Source: Apteryx mantelli (taxonomy: Eukaryota; Chordata; Aves; Apterygiformes; Apterygidae). From it: DNA of 64,000 nt. Every line of letters begins with the position of its first letter. The stretch's first letter is position 1. Below are positions 11,290 to 23,100 of this stretch, one piece after another. Position numbers and translations under genes: made by a program. The stretch covers positions 4,102,001 through 4,166,000 of the forward strand of contig NW_027118693.1 in assembly GCF_036417845.1 (NCBI RefSeq), in the 5' to 3' direction. A model generated the notes under the pieces. That model worked only from the letters and a program-made list of their open reading frames with translations, made no database searches and was not told where the DNA came from.

Positions 11290-11825
11290 CAGGGCAGAAC
11301 AGACAGCATTCACTAAACCCTGATTTATTCTATTTTAGCCCTAGTAAAGTGTTTGTCTTATGCTTGGTGGTGTCTCTGTGGCACAGCAGGGAGCGCATTT
11401 GGCTGTTTAACTGAAAGGTTGGTGGTTCAAGCCCACCCAGGGATGGTGCCCTCGTGGTGGGGTGCCGCCTGAGGGGGTTGTGCTGCCCGGCACCCCAGGT
11501 TTTGCCCCCAGTCCCCATGAACTAGTGGAGAAAAACCTGCTCTGACTCCGGCTGGTGAATTGCTCAGGGAAGGACCTGTCTCCTGAACCAGGGCTGCTGT
11601 GAACAGAGGGGTCCTCGCTGGCGGGGCTGGTGCCACTGACCTTCCTGTTCACACCTGTGTGTGTGCAGAGATGGGTCTTGCAGAGGGGAGTTGCACTGGG
11701 AGGGAACAGGGAGGGGGAGAGGGGCATCGACAGTGTTAGGATCACCACCAAGCATGAGACACACACTTTACTATGGCTAAAATAGAATAAATCAGGGTTT
11801 AGTGAATGCTGTCTGTTCTGCCCTG
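11290..11825. repeat. 83-bp inverted repeats around a tRNA-like sequence
   Basis: Left arm 11290-11372 and right arm 11743-11825 are reverse complements with three mismatches in 83 bp. They enclose 370 bp that start at the tRNA-Asn-like sequence, which abuts the left arm. The right arm has no tRNA-like body next to it. The structure begins 10 bp after the 11123-11280 hairpin, so two inverted repeats lie side by side. No transposase or target duplication is seen. Confidence 0.95.
11372..11445 (+). pseudogene. tRNA-Asn-like pseudogene
   Basis: A 74-nt sequence closely resembling vertebrate tRNA-Asn(GTT): GTCTCTGTGG start, GGTTGGTGGTTCAAGCCC T-arm region, and a CAGGGAT acceptor 3' strand. The anticodon stem pairs, but its loop has 8 nt (CTGTTTAA) instead of 7. 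The D loop is one base short and the D stem has an A-C mismatch. No T-run terminator follows closely. These defects suggest a dead tRNA copy, although the promoter boxes survive. A tRNA-derived repeat is an alternative. Confidence 0.75.
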
Positions 11826-14800
11826 TGTCATCCTCCAAAGAAGAGAGGAAAGGGAAACAGGAACAGGCACAAAGGAATCCCAAACGCTTTCCCAAAGCAT
11901 CTCCTGGTTTTGTCTTCACCAGCCCCTTGATGTGCTGGGAACCTCCCTGCGCCCCACCCCCACCCCGCTCACAGCGAATGCTCTTTTCCGCTCCCAGGAA
12001 CTGACCTGGGAAACCCAGAGGGAAAAGGGAAAATTGTGCTGTGAGCTGGTACTGAGGGGATAGAGAACACAAAAGCAAAGCCTGTGTGCAATGTTCAGGA
12101 GATGTAGGAGAAAAAAAAGTAAATGTGGAAAGCAAAACTGACTGCCAGGCTCTAATCTGGGGCTGTTGTGAAGTCACAGTTTTACAGGCAGGCAGGTTTC
12201 ACCCTCCCTGCTGGACCCCAGGGGAGTCGCTGCATTTCTGCCCTGTCTTGTGCCCTTTCAGCAGGAAGGAGCAGATGCAGAGGGATGTTCATTGGGGTCC
12301 CAGACAGATCCCTCCGTGCTCTTTCGCTCCCTCATCAGAGCCTGCTGTTTCCTTCCCTTTTACACCTCTGATTCCAAACACCAGAACCAGGAAATCTTTG
12401 GGCAATTAGTCACAACCAGGGCTTCAACATTTTGTAGGAAACAGCTCCCTGAAGTCCCTGCTCCATGGGCAGCTGCTTAAACAGCCTCCTGCCTGCGACT
12501 CACGTTCAGCGCTCATCCCTCTACAGGTGCTGGGCCAGGATGCCAAGGACAGCCCCCCACTGTGCACTGTGCTCGTCTCTTGCAGTGCAAATCCCCTCTT
12601 TTCCCACAAATCCGGTCTTTCTCCTCTCAGGCCTACTGCCCTTGGGAGGGACAGCACCAGGCTGAGATTTGCACTCAGCAGCGACACAGCTCCATGCAGG
12701 TTCCTCGCAGGAATGGATCTTGACCTGGAATGGCCTGCACTTCCCTCTGCTTAGCAGCACCACAGTGGTTTGTGCTATGCACTGCTGACTGCTCCAAAGA
12801 GCAGGCCCCAAAGATCAGAAACGCTGGGCGCCTGGTTGCTAAAAGCCCCCAAAGTGAGACATGCAGGGATGAAGTGAAAGCCTGTACCTGCCTGGCCAGT
12901 GCGAGCTTTCCAGTATTCACCAAAGAGCATGCAGGTAGCTAAGATAGCTCAGGGGATCAGGAGATGGCAGCAAACCCATCAGCAGAAACAGGGCTGCTTC
13001 AAGCTCAGTTCATTCCTCATTCTCCAGGAGGCCTTTGCAGGGAGGAAAGGGACGGATGTCCAGCTGGTGAGCATTGCCTGGGCTGGGATGCTGAGAGGGC
13101 CCTGGGACAGCCCGTCTGCTCCCCCTTCACTCCGTGGAGCAAACTGGCTCTACAGCTGCACACCTCTGGGAGCTGCATTATTCCCATGTTTGCTTTTCTG
13201 AGAGTTTCTTTGAAGTATTCATCAGCTAGTCTGAGATTTCATCTGGAAAATGCATCTCCATTAAGAAGATCCCAGAAAAGCCCGACTCTCCTGACTATTG
13301 CCCAAGCTGGGAGAAAGGCTGGGAGTGCAGCAGCAGAGGCAGCGAACAGAGACAGAGCAGTTCTTGCAGCAGTTTCCAGGCTTCTGGGCACTTCTGGAGG
13401 CTTGTTGCTGTTGCTCCTTAGGATTTGCTTCTGGAGGATTTCACCTCCTTCAAAAACTCCTCTGCAGCTCCATGACTGGAAAGACCCTGGGCACAGAGAC
13501 AGGCTCTGCCTGTCCTGCAGGCTGCCTCCCAGCAGGCGAGGGGCAGAGCCCTTGGCCGTCACCACACTTCCTCGTCCTCCTCTGCCTCTGAGCAGGACAT
13601 GGCCTGGGTCCAGACAGGGCCCCGCTTATGGCCCCAGCACAGGCTGCTCCCTGCAAAGGGTGAAACCCCGACGTTCCCAGCACGGAGCTGATGCCAAAGC
13701 AGCATCCAGAGCCCAGCCGGCCCCAGAGCCATCAGCCCTCCCCGGCCTAGTTGCGGGGCCCTGAGCAGGGCTGCTCACCCTGCCCCACTGACCCCCACGC
13801 TCCCCTTTCCCCCCATGCCTTTCCCACCACTGGCCTTTGCAGTTGTGTGTGCCTGGTCTGCCCACTTGCCTTCAGCACAGTCACGGCTGCACTGGAAGCC
13901 CATGAAAATCCCACTGCTCCTGCCCTCGAGCTGGCATCCACCCCACACCTGGAGCCTGGCCAGGCAAAAAGGTATCACCTGTCCAGTGCCCTGGCCATGC
14001 AGCCGAGGGCAGGGGTCTTCACCCCAATTTCCCTGCTCCTCCCCCTGCTCCCAGCACATCTGGAGTGGGCTGAGGTGGGGCTGGCACCACCAGGGTGGGT
14101 TGGGAGAGGGCAGCTCCCCTCTGGCACGCTGGGGCTGGGGATGAGGCTGGGGCTGGGCACAGCTTTTCCCTGGGGAGCTCCATGGGGAGCCGCTCCGGGG
14201 GATCCTCCAGCTCTGCCCTGGCAGCAGCACCAGCGCTCAGGGTGCCGGGGGGAAGTGCAGAGAGGGTGGAAGGGGGCCGGGCTGGCCTGGGGGAGCATCG
14301 AGACCTTGTCCGTGCACGCAGGGATGGAGTGAGGAAAGGCAGAGCTCAGGTGGAGCTGGAAGCAGCGAGGGAAGGGGAGGGCAAGGAGAAGGCCTCCTGC
14401 CAGTGCAGCCACAGCAAAGGGCAGGCAGCTAAGGAAAATGTGGGCCTGCTGCTGAGTGGGGCAGGGCCCTAGTGACCTTGGGCATGGAAAGGGCTGGGGT
14501 ATTAAATGCCCTTCTTGTCGCAGCTTTCCCAGGGAAGCTCTGCCTGAGGCCTCCCAGCAGAGTCTGGCGGGTCCAAGCACCCGGCCCCCACCGAGTGCAG
14601 GCTGTTCCCCACATGGGGGTCAGCAGAAAGCTGTGCTCCGGGATCTGCTGGGGTCTGGTGCAGAAGAGAGGCCACGCAAGGCTGCCCTTTTCCCCTCCAT
14701 TGGGTTAGGGAGACCTGCAGGAGGACAGAGCTGGCCATGCACCACCCCACAGCTGCGGTGAGCAGCCAGCACTGGAAAGGGGTGATGTGAGGGTCTGGTG

Positions 14801-15589
14801 TGGGACGATGGCCCTGGGGCAGCTTCCCCAGTGTCTCCATGCAACTGGGCTGGGCTCTTCCCTTCTGCACCCTCTGTGTCCTCATGCCTTTCCCAGGAGA
14901 CCTGCATTTGCCCTGCCAGCACACTGCTGTGTGCTCCCACACTGCCCGTTCACACACAGGAGCTGAATGGCAGCATTTTTCCTCCCCCACGGCTGTGTGT
15001 GCCTGTGCCAGGCTGAGGTATTTGGGGTGCACCTCTCAGGGGAAGGTAGCAGGTGGGGGAGGCTGCAAGAGATGCTGAGGATGCAGCGCAGTGGGTTCTG
15101 GGGTTGGGGGCATTGTCTGCACCTGAGGAGCACCTCAGAGAGGCCATGACTTATAGATACCATCCAAAGCCACTGCCTCCACCAGCTTAGACATGTAGCT
15201 GGGTGAGAGGTGAAGCCGCTCTAGGTTTCTATGTGAGATTGCTCTTTTGCAAAGATTGTGATGTTTCCAAGAGGAAAACCACTGCTGCACCAAACTGCGC
15301 TCCCAGGGAATGTGTTCCAGGAGGCCTGTGAGGAGAATTTCCTCCTCCAGGCATGCTGCAAATAGGAAAATGCCCTCCAGGCTCAAACACCTACAGGTAT
15401 CTGCTACATGGAGACTTCCCCTTTGCAACCATCTGTGCTATTTACAGCTACTTTCACAGGGGCTGATGTCTCCAAATGATGAGGGCTTGTTTTCTTTGGA
15501 TTTCTTTGCATACCACAGGCTGGATCACGCAGTCTCCTTCAGTCTCAGGTCAGAGGGGGTGTTCCCCAAATCCCCATTGCAGGTGGGGA
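11826..15589. other. GC-rich intergenic, no gene recognised
   Basis: About 3.8 kb of GC-rich sequence. Many overlapping open frames on both strands (up to 266 codons near 12964-13764) reflect low stop-codon density, and none shows a domain or a conserved pattern. A minus-strand frame at 15135-15428 (97 codons) has balanced composition but no family I can name. No RNA gene or clear repeat seen. Confidence 0.5.
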
Positions 15590-15790
15590 AGCCTCAAAGG
15601 GCTGGGGATGCCTGGCTGGAGAGCAGCTCTGCAGCAAAGGCCCTGGGAGCCCTGGTGGACAAGGCAAGCAGGAGTCCCCAATGTGCCTGGGTAGCAAGGG
15701 CCACCACTGCTGCCTGGGTTGCATTAGCAAGAGTGCAGCTGGCAGGGTGAGGGACAGGGTTGCTCCCCTCTGCTGTGCACTGGGCTCTGG
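15590..15790 (+). mobile_element. CR1 fragment, part 1 (split by an LTR)
   Basis: Plus-strand CR1 sequence matching the ORF2 stretch that encodes WLESSSAAKALGALVDK and the following GC-I-SKSAAGRVR region, i.e. the end of the reverse-transcriptase ORF. The sequence to 15920 may be further decayed CR1. The LTR at 15921-16420 follows, and CR1 resumes at about 16425, so this is one element split in two. Confidence 0.8.
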
Positions 15791-15920
15791 GCCCATTCTG
15801 GAGATTCCCCACTACCAGACAGGCACACTGATAGGCACCACACCAGCAAGCGTGGGACTCAGGATGGTGCAGCCCATAGAAGAGGGGTTTGCTCTGGGGT
15901 GCTCCCCAAGAGATTAGCAA

Positions 15921-16420
15921 CCCCAGGAGCACCATGGCCAGAGTCACCACACTGTGGGATTGCTGGAGCCCTCCAATGACCACATAAGAGCTGAGTGAAC
16001 CTAGTCAGCAAGGGAGAAGTGACACCGCAGATTCACACTATAAGCATCTAGGTAGTGTGCAATTTTGCACTGGGTTATCTGTTGAACATCCATACTGATG
16101 GGACACCCCTGATGCCAACTGCCAGGGAGACCCTGAACCATCTCGGGGCAGCTTGAGCGTGGTGAGAACAGTCTGGGGAAACCTACACCGGAGGGGTGGC
16201 CCATAAGGACAAGGAAAGGGTGAGAACGGTAATTGTACTGTGCATTTGAGAATGGTCATCGTACCGTGCATCCATGGCTTAACCATAGAGCTCTGATATT
16301 CTATTCTCTTTTTAGGTCTTTACTATACTTTTTAGCTTTGTTGTACTTGCAGATTGACTGGTGTTAATTGTTTAGAGTTGTCCAGTGTCTGTCATATGTC
16401 TAGAACTGCTCAGCTGCCTA
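15921..16420 (+). mobile_element. LTR fossil, same family as 62431-63246
   Basis: A shortened plus-orientation LTR matching the minus-strand LTR at 62431-63246. Shared blocks include CCAGAGTCACCACACTGTGG, GCACTGGGTTATCTGTTGAACA, GACACCCCTGATGCCAACTG and GGGGTGGCCCATAAGGACAA. It is broken, with a large middle part missing. It interrupts a CR1 element and is therefore younger than that CR1. Confidence 0.8.
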
Positions 16421-16424
16421 AAGA

Positions 16425-16725
16425 GAGGGTGTTGAGAGGATGGAGCCAGAGTCTTCCCAGAGGTGCCCAGGGACAAAACAAGAGGCAGCAGCACCAGCTG
16501 CAGCAACGGAAATTCCCATCTGAGAGAAGACAAAATTTCCCAGGCATTATTAGTGTGGCCAAGTGCTGGAATGAATACCCTATGTCATGGGGGAATCCTT
16601 CCTTGCACATGGTCAATCCTTGACATCGCAAGCAGGCCCAGAGACACCTGAGCTAGTCAGCTCCACTCTGAGCAGGAGGTTCGACCAGACATCTCCAGAA
16701 ATCCCTTCCCACCTAAGCTAGCCTG
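16425..16725 (+). mobile_element. CR1 fragment, part 2 (3' region)
   Basis: The 3' part of the plus-strand CR1 interrupted by the LTR. It starts near GGATGGAGCCAGAGTCTTCC (the CR1 stretch encoding EDGARLFS) and runs to the 3'UTR-like CATCTCCAGAAATCCCTTCC. It lies about 130 bp from the poly(A) signal of the minus-strand gene copy B. The equivalent spot in copy A also holds a CR1 3' region. Confidence 0.8.
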
Positions 16726-16853
16726 TGACACATCAGACTGGTTTTCTATCCTGCTCCGTCTGCCTTCATTGCCATTCTCTGCACACGAGGATTTCTGTCA
16801 CCATTCACCTGAGGATCACCAAGGATTGCTGGGGAAAAAAAGCTTCAGCAACT

Positions 16854-16859
16854 TTTATT
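16854..16859 (-). promoter_or_regulatory. Poly(A) signal AATAAA of copy B
   Basis: AATAAA on the minus strand, 114 bp past the copy B stop codon. The same signal is 115 bp past the stop in copy A, so it is conserved. Confidence 0.8.
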
Positions 16860-16972
16860 CAAAGCAGGAGGCAGCATGGACTCTGCTCCAAGCTGAAGGC
16901 CTTCAGCATGATGCCTTGCAGCTCTCTTGCTCTCCCTCTTTGTGCTGTGCACCTAGAGGTGCAGCCCCAACC

Positions 16973-17127
16973 TCAGGGTGCCTGTCTGGCACCTGCATCC
17001 TCGTAGAGTCCCTCTCCCTGCTGTGCAACACAGCCGCAAGGGAAAGCTCTGCACAGAGCCCGCAGCGCTCTCCTGAGGAGCGACGGCCGTCGCCTGGGAG
17101 CTGGGCTGTCCGGGAGGGCAGCGATGC
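16973..17127 (-). CDS. Copy B terminal exon
   Basis: Last coding exon (155 bp to the stop). Acceptor is CCCCACAG. Entered in phase 1, so the first Gly is split. Encodes an Arg-rich helix (LLRRALRALCRAF) and a Cys/Gly tail. Same length as the copy A exon. Confidence 0.75.
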
Positions 17128-20100
17128 CTGTGGGGAGAAGGAGAGCTGTGAGCGAGAGCCTGTGCGGGCTTGATCCCTGCCCCTGCTGAGGCCGGGCTGA
17201 CCGTGGCTGGGGCACAGCGACTCTCTCCAGTGCCTCTGAAGGAGGGAGGGAGGCAGGGCTGCGCACCCCTGGCCTCGCTGGGGTTCACACCATCCCCAGG
17301 AAACTCTCAGCTCAGCCGTGCTGGAGACATACCTGTGTTGACCTCTGCCGTCTCAGTGGAGGACAGGCGTGGACTTCCAGCACCTCTGTGCTCAGAGGCA
17401 ACCTGCATGGAGAAAGAAATCCAGCCTGTTTGTATGCAGTCAGCTTGCGACGACTGGAGTAATGCTACCAAAAGCCCCGACATCCCAGGGGAGGGGACCT
17501 GCAGCTGGCACGCCAATGGGACAGTGCTCATCATATGGACATCACAGTGGTGCCGGGCTGGAGGCCATGGCAGGCTGATGGAGCCAGCTGGGTGCATGGC
17601 AGAAGGGGTCTTGCTGGCTGGTTGTGTGATGTGTCTGGTGCTGGGCTGCCCCTTCCCTCCTTGCTCTGTAGCTGTGCCCAGGGCAGACACCAGGGCAGGG
17701 GGTGGAGGGGACATGAGGCCTTGTGCACAGGGTATGGTCACCTCAGGCAGGCTGAAAGGCAGAGGCCTGGCCATGTCACCCATGGGACACAATGCAGGGG
17801 GCAAAGGGCTGAGGGTGAGAGCTTGGCACCGTGGGCAGGTGGGGTTGGTGGCCCCTGGGAGGGGGCAGCTCTCCTCACCCACTGTGCACACCCCCAGGCT
17901 CACGCATCCGGCTCTGTTTGGTGGTGAGCGCTGACCCTGCACTCCTGTCTCACCTGGTGCCGAGGGCCTCTGGCCAAGGGAGAAGCCTCCAGGCTGGCTC
18001 CCAGGGGCGCTGGTGGGGCGAGAGGCACACTGCCGGGGTCACTGGCTGCCCCTCTGGTAGCTGCTCTGGCGGTGCTGGGGGGCGAGCGGGGCAGGGGGCT
18101 CTTGGCAGCAGCTCCCAACTCTGCCTCCTTGCTTGACACAATGTCCTCTTGGATCTTAGAAATGCAGGAGGTCTCCACTTTTAAAACCTCTTCATCCTGT
18201 GCTTCTTCTTCAGACAGGTCCACTTCTTCACTGTGCATCCCTTCGGACACTCTCTTCCCTGCTCCCTGCTCTGGCTCCTTCTTGAGGACGTGGGCTGTCG
18301 GCCGCTCCAGCAGCTCCTCTTCAGTTCTCACATCCCTGAAGAGCTCCAGGCGTGTGACATCTGGTTTCTGCAAGTCAGGGAATGAGGTTCTTCTTAAGAC
18401 TTGCAATGAGAGAGGGAGAGGTGTGAAGGGAGAGGTTTTTTGAGAGCCAGCTGGGGCCACCCACCTCCCACTTGGTGCCACACAAGGCAGAGCAGCAGGC
18501 AGTGAGTTGGGTGTTGGGGCAGGAGTCCAGGCCTCGTGTCTGCCACATAGGCTGCCAGTAATGCTGCTCGCCCTCTCCCTGGGGCCTGGGACAGCCACTG
18601 GGCATCGAGAAGACTTGCAAGCATGCGTGTGGGCTTTAGCACTCAACACTGTGCTTCTCCCTTTTCTTCTTGGCACTCTTGCACTTTCCCCTTTTGCAGG
18701 CAGACTCAGGCCCAACGGCAACACTGTGAATGCAATGACGGCCTGGGAGTGAGAAGGACCTTTTGCTAAGGTGCTTCTGTGCAAACTGCAGCAGATGCCT
18801 GTGGCTTTGCATGTCCTTCGGGGTCCATACCCACCACAGGAATCCCCAGCAGCTGCCTGTGTGTGTTTGAGACCATTGGTTTTCAGGATGCTGTTGCGGT
18901 ATTTTAGTGCCTGCCTGCTCTGGGGTCAGCTACTGCAAGTGCTTCTGCAGTTGAATTTCACCAACCCTCCCAAGCTGGCCTGTCCCCATTTAGGGTGTTT
19001 CCCCCAGTCTCTGCAATGGGACCTGTTGGCCCAGGAGTTGGGCAGTGCTGAGCAGAGCTGGGCTGGGAGGATTCAGCTGGTGCCAGGAGCCAGGAGCTGG
19101 GGAGCCGCGCAGCCCCACTGGGGACCCTGCAGCAGCCGGTGCTGGGCACAAGGACACATGTGACATCGGGGCTGTCGCAGCTCAGCGGGGTGGCTGGCAC
19201 CAGGCACAGGGGAGGTGACAAGGAAAAAGGGTCCCTAAAACCAATGCTGGGAGATGACACCTTTTCCTCACCCACCCTGCCCCACACCGTCCTTCACACT
19301 CACCTCCTTTGCTTTGGGAGCGGGTCGCGCAGATGTGGCGAGGGAGAAAGGCTTCCTCTTGCTCTCACGTGCCTCAGACCTGCTCTCTCTTGGGCTGTCG
19401 TCCTTGCCCAGAAGAGGGGCTTTCTGGAGTTGCAGGAAGCTCAGCCCCGTGCGCACCATCCAGTTGTTGCTGAGCCCCTCCAGAGACTCTGCATTCCCCA
19501 AGAGGATTCTCAGATGCTCGGACACAAGATTGGGGTTTATGCGCAGGGGCTGGCTTCGAATGTGGGGGACGATGTTCAAACCTGGCTGTCGTGAGCTCTT
19601 CCCTGCCCAGATCCCCAGCCCGGCCCCCACACCTGGGGCAGCTGGGGCAACGGCCCCGCCGGCAGCGCTGGGGCCCCCGGGGGTGGTGGGCACTGCTGTG
19701 GGGTGGTCGCTAGCAGGCCCTGCTCGCTGGCACCTGGAGAGCTCCTCAGCGAGTGCTGCTGCCTCAGGCACGCGTCTCTCGAAGCACGTTTCATCCCTGC
19801 CAGTGTCTTGGTGGGATCTGCTCTGCAGCAAGACGTCCCCATCCGTGGTGTCAGCCACAGGGCGCGTGGTTTTGTCAGGCTCTGTGGTCTGGTCCTGGCC
19901 TCTGCTTGCTGACGCGTCTGGGCTGTCTGTGTGTGCCGACGGCCCCTGCGCCACAGCCGTGCTGAGCTCCAATGCACCTTCACCCCTGTCTGGCTGTGAT
20001 GGCTGCCCACCGGGTCCTGGACTTGCACCTCCAGCACGGCTCCAGGCTGCCACCAGCAGCTGCCAGACTGAGTCCTGCAGGGCTTCGGCAGGTGGTGCGG

Positions 20101-23100
20101 GGCCGTGCAGGACAGGTCCCCGGCTCTCAGCCCTCCCTGCCATGCCCAGGTCTTGGAGGATGCCTTGAGGAAGGCCTGCAGACTCCCTGGGAGAAGGCGT
20201 TGTGGACTGGCGTTGGCCCATTTCACTGTTGTCTGCTCTCCTCCCTTCCAGTGTTGGCAATAGTTTTCCTATTATGTCCCTCACCAAGGAAATATTCTCA
20301 GCATTGAAGTCGCTGGTGGGAAAAAGGGACACAAGTTTCTCTGAAAGTGTTTTGATGAGCAGGGAGGAGAGGGAGAGGTTGCTGGCTTCGGGCAGTGAAG
20401 GCTTGGAGTGGCCGCAGGGCTCTGCAAGGTCCTGGTGCATTTCCTCCACTGTGCTGTCGTCTGCACCAGGCGGCTGGGGTGATGGTTCTGCAGGGGTGCA
20501 GGCCTGGAGCCAGGCCCCAGAGATCCCCCTCAGCACCAGCCTGGCTGCAGCCTCGCACAGAGCTCTGCACACGCTTTGCAAGTACAGCTGCCCAAACTGC
20601 ACCAGCAGCTGTGCACACACCGACTGCACCATGCTCTGAGCATCGCTGTCTGCACCCAAGCACTCCTCACAGAGGGGAGCTGGACCTTGCCCTTGAGACA
20701 GCTCTGTCATGATGCTGCTTCTGAATTTCTCAGCAGGGGACACTTGCCGTTCAGGAGGCTGCTGCTCTCTTCTTTGGCATGCTGAGAAGTCACTTAGCAG
20801 AGAGTCATTGCCGTGTGCTGCTGTGTCCAAGGGTTGTGCCTCGGCCCGCTGGGCACAGGTGTCTTTGGAAGCTGGCAGCAACCTGCTCCTTAGCTCATTG
20901 CATGTTTCCTCAAAAAGCTCATCCAAATCAACCCCAGCTGGCGCCTGTGGCAGCCTTGGCAGTGTTGGGCAGGTTGCCCAGGGTTTGCCCTGCTCCTCAT
21001 ATGCTGGCCCACCTTGGTTCTCCTCTTTAGACACCGCCTGGGCTCCTGGGGAGGAGCAGGATTGCCCGGAAAGCTGCTGGTTAATTGGGGGAAGAGTTCT
21101 CCTCTTTACGGGTCCTTGCAACCGCCGTGGTTTTCCCAGTGCTTGTCTGGAAGACCGAGGCCTGACTGCACGTGTGGAGCAGATACGTTCTTCAGTTCCT
21201 CTGGTCAGGGCACAAACATCCCTCCTGCATAGTTGAAGGGAAGTTGAAGCAAGATGAGAGGGTTCTTGTTCTTCCACTGGCAAACCAAGAGATGGAATCT
21301 CTTCTGCAACTAGCCCCCTGTTTCTCAGAGGCTCTGCCTGGAATTCCTGAGGGGCCCGTGCTCTAGTAAAAGCCCTGCAGGACAGTTTCTCCCTGCGCTC
21401 CGGAGGAGCCTTCTTTATAATGCAGACGGAGGCTCCCAGACATTCCGCCCTCGCCAGAACATCTTGGACAGTGTCCTCCGCCATCTGGGTGACCATTGCA
21501 TTGTCGGTGGTGAGGTCATCCACGAGGCCTTGGCGTTTCAGTGCCTTTAGAAGCACACCTTCTCTAGGAGCAGGGTTTCTGAGGTGTGGAAAGCTTTCCT
21601 TGCCAGCTGGACGTCGTTTTGGTTTGACCTCTGCTGTGGATGGGTGTTTATAAGAGGCTTGGCTGAAAGGATGCATCTCTGCTCTGGAGCGCTCCATGGG
21701 AAACTCTGGCTTGAGTCGTGCCCTTAAACCTTCCTTTGGCAAACTGGGAAGGTGTGTGGGGCAAAACTGTGGGGCCGGTGGGGCTTCTCCCATGGGAGTC
21801 CTCTGCATGGGTCGCTTCATTGGGGCTGAGAGGACGACCCCGTGGGTACTCTGTGAGGGGAATCTCCCAGGCTCCTCACAGCTGCTGAAGACAGGCGTTG
21901 AGCGTGCCGATGCTTGTGCACTTGCTCTCGACATCTCTGCGTACTCGCAGGCAAGTGGGTGTAAGATCCCTCTAATCTGCCTCAAAAACGCGGTCATGAT
22001 GTTCTCAATTTCCCTGTTCCTTTCTTCCAGCCTGTCCCTCTGCAAGAGAAGCAAACAGGGAAGGCCAAGTGAGCCTGCTCCTTCCCTCCCTGCTCTCCAT
22101 CCATCCCACCTGGCAAACATCCTCCATCCCTGACACCAGCCTCGATGGCTGCGCTCTCCCATGAATGTGTCTGCTACCCTGCTCCAGTCAGGCAGGGAGA
22201 GGACTCATAATGGCAGGGCAAGTGATGGGCACAGGAGGCTTTCTCAGAGGCCCCAAAGGATGCCCTGGCAGACTGCTGGGCCTGGCTGTGGTCCCAATGG
22301 GCCAAGGGAGGATTCCTTCTGGGATCCTGGAGAAGCTGCCTCTTGGTTTCCATGGGGCAGGCGAGGAGGTGAATGGGCTTGATGGGGCCATCCCAAGGGC
22401 ATGCAGCTGTGTTTCTGAGGCCAGCGCGGGGTTCTGATGCTGAGTGGAGGGTGGTGAGAGCAGAGACAGGCAGGGGCTGGCTGACTGTGGGCTTTGGGGG
22501 GCCTTCTTTGGGGGAAAGGGCCTGCAAAGAGGCAGGAGGATTTGGGGAAGCTGAGAAGCGCTATGAGATCCTTGGAGAAGCCAAGCAAGAAGCAGCTATG
22601 GGAATACTGTGCTCTTCAAGGCCAGTTCACGCTGGCAGCAGAGCCTGGGGAAGAGCCCCTCTATTGCTGAGCTGGAGGCCAGAGAGCCAGGAGCCACAGC
22701 ACTGTCCTGATGGCAGTGGGAGCTGCAGGTGCTCCCAGGCCCTGGGAGCTGGGCTGCCTCCTTGCCTGCTGAGGGATGGGAAACCAAACCTGGGCTCTGA
22801 GGGTTGCACACTCTGGTCCCCATGTGTGCTTGAAGAGGGGGCAAATGATTTTCACGTAAGCCACGGGTTTGAAGCGTGAACTCCCCATGCAGAGCAGGCA
22901 GCCAGCCTGCAAGGGGGCAGAGACCTCCTGGCCTCTCCAGGCACCTCCTGTCTGGTTATCAGCAGGTCGGAGGAGTCTGGAGGAGGCTTTACCACTGTCT
23001 CTGTTCAGCCATTTACCTTTTGTCTCTTCTTCCCAGAGGCCCGAGAGCTCCTTGGGCGGGGGAGCGAAGGCAGCCCATCCCGGTGGGACGAAGCCCTGAC

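Noticed and set aside
11407-12177. 256-codon minus-strand frame
   Set aside because: Runs through the tRNA-like sequence and an inverted-repeat arm; no protein-like pattern.
12964-13764. 266-codon plus-strand frame
   Set aside because: No domain, overlaps several comparable frames, and composition follows the local GC content.
19254-20168. 304-codon plus-strand frame
   Set aside because: Antisense shadow of the 912-codon exon on the minus strand.
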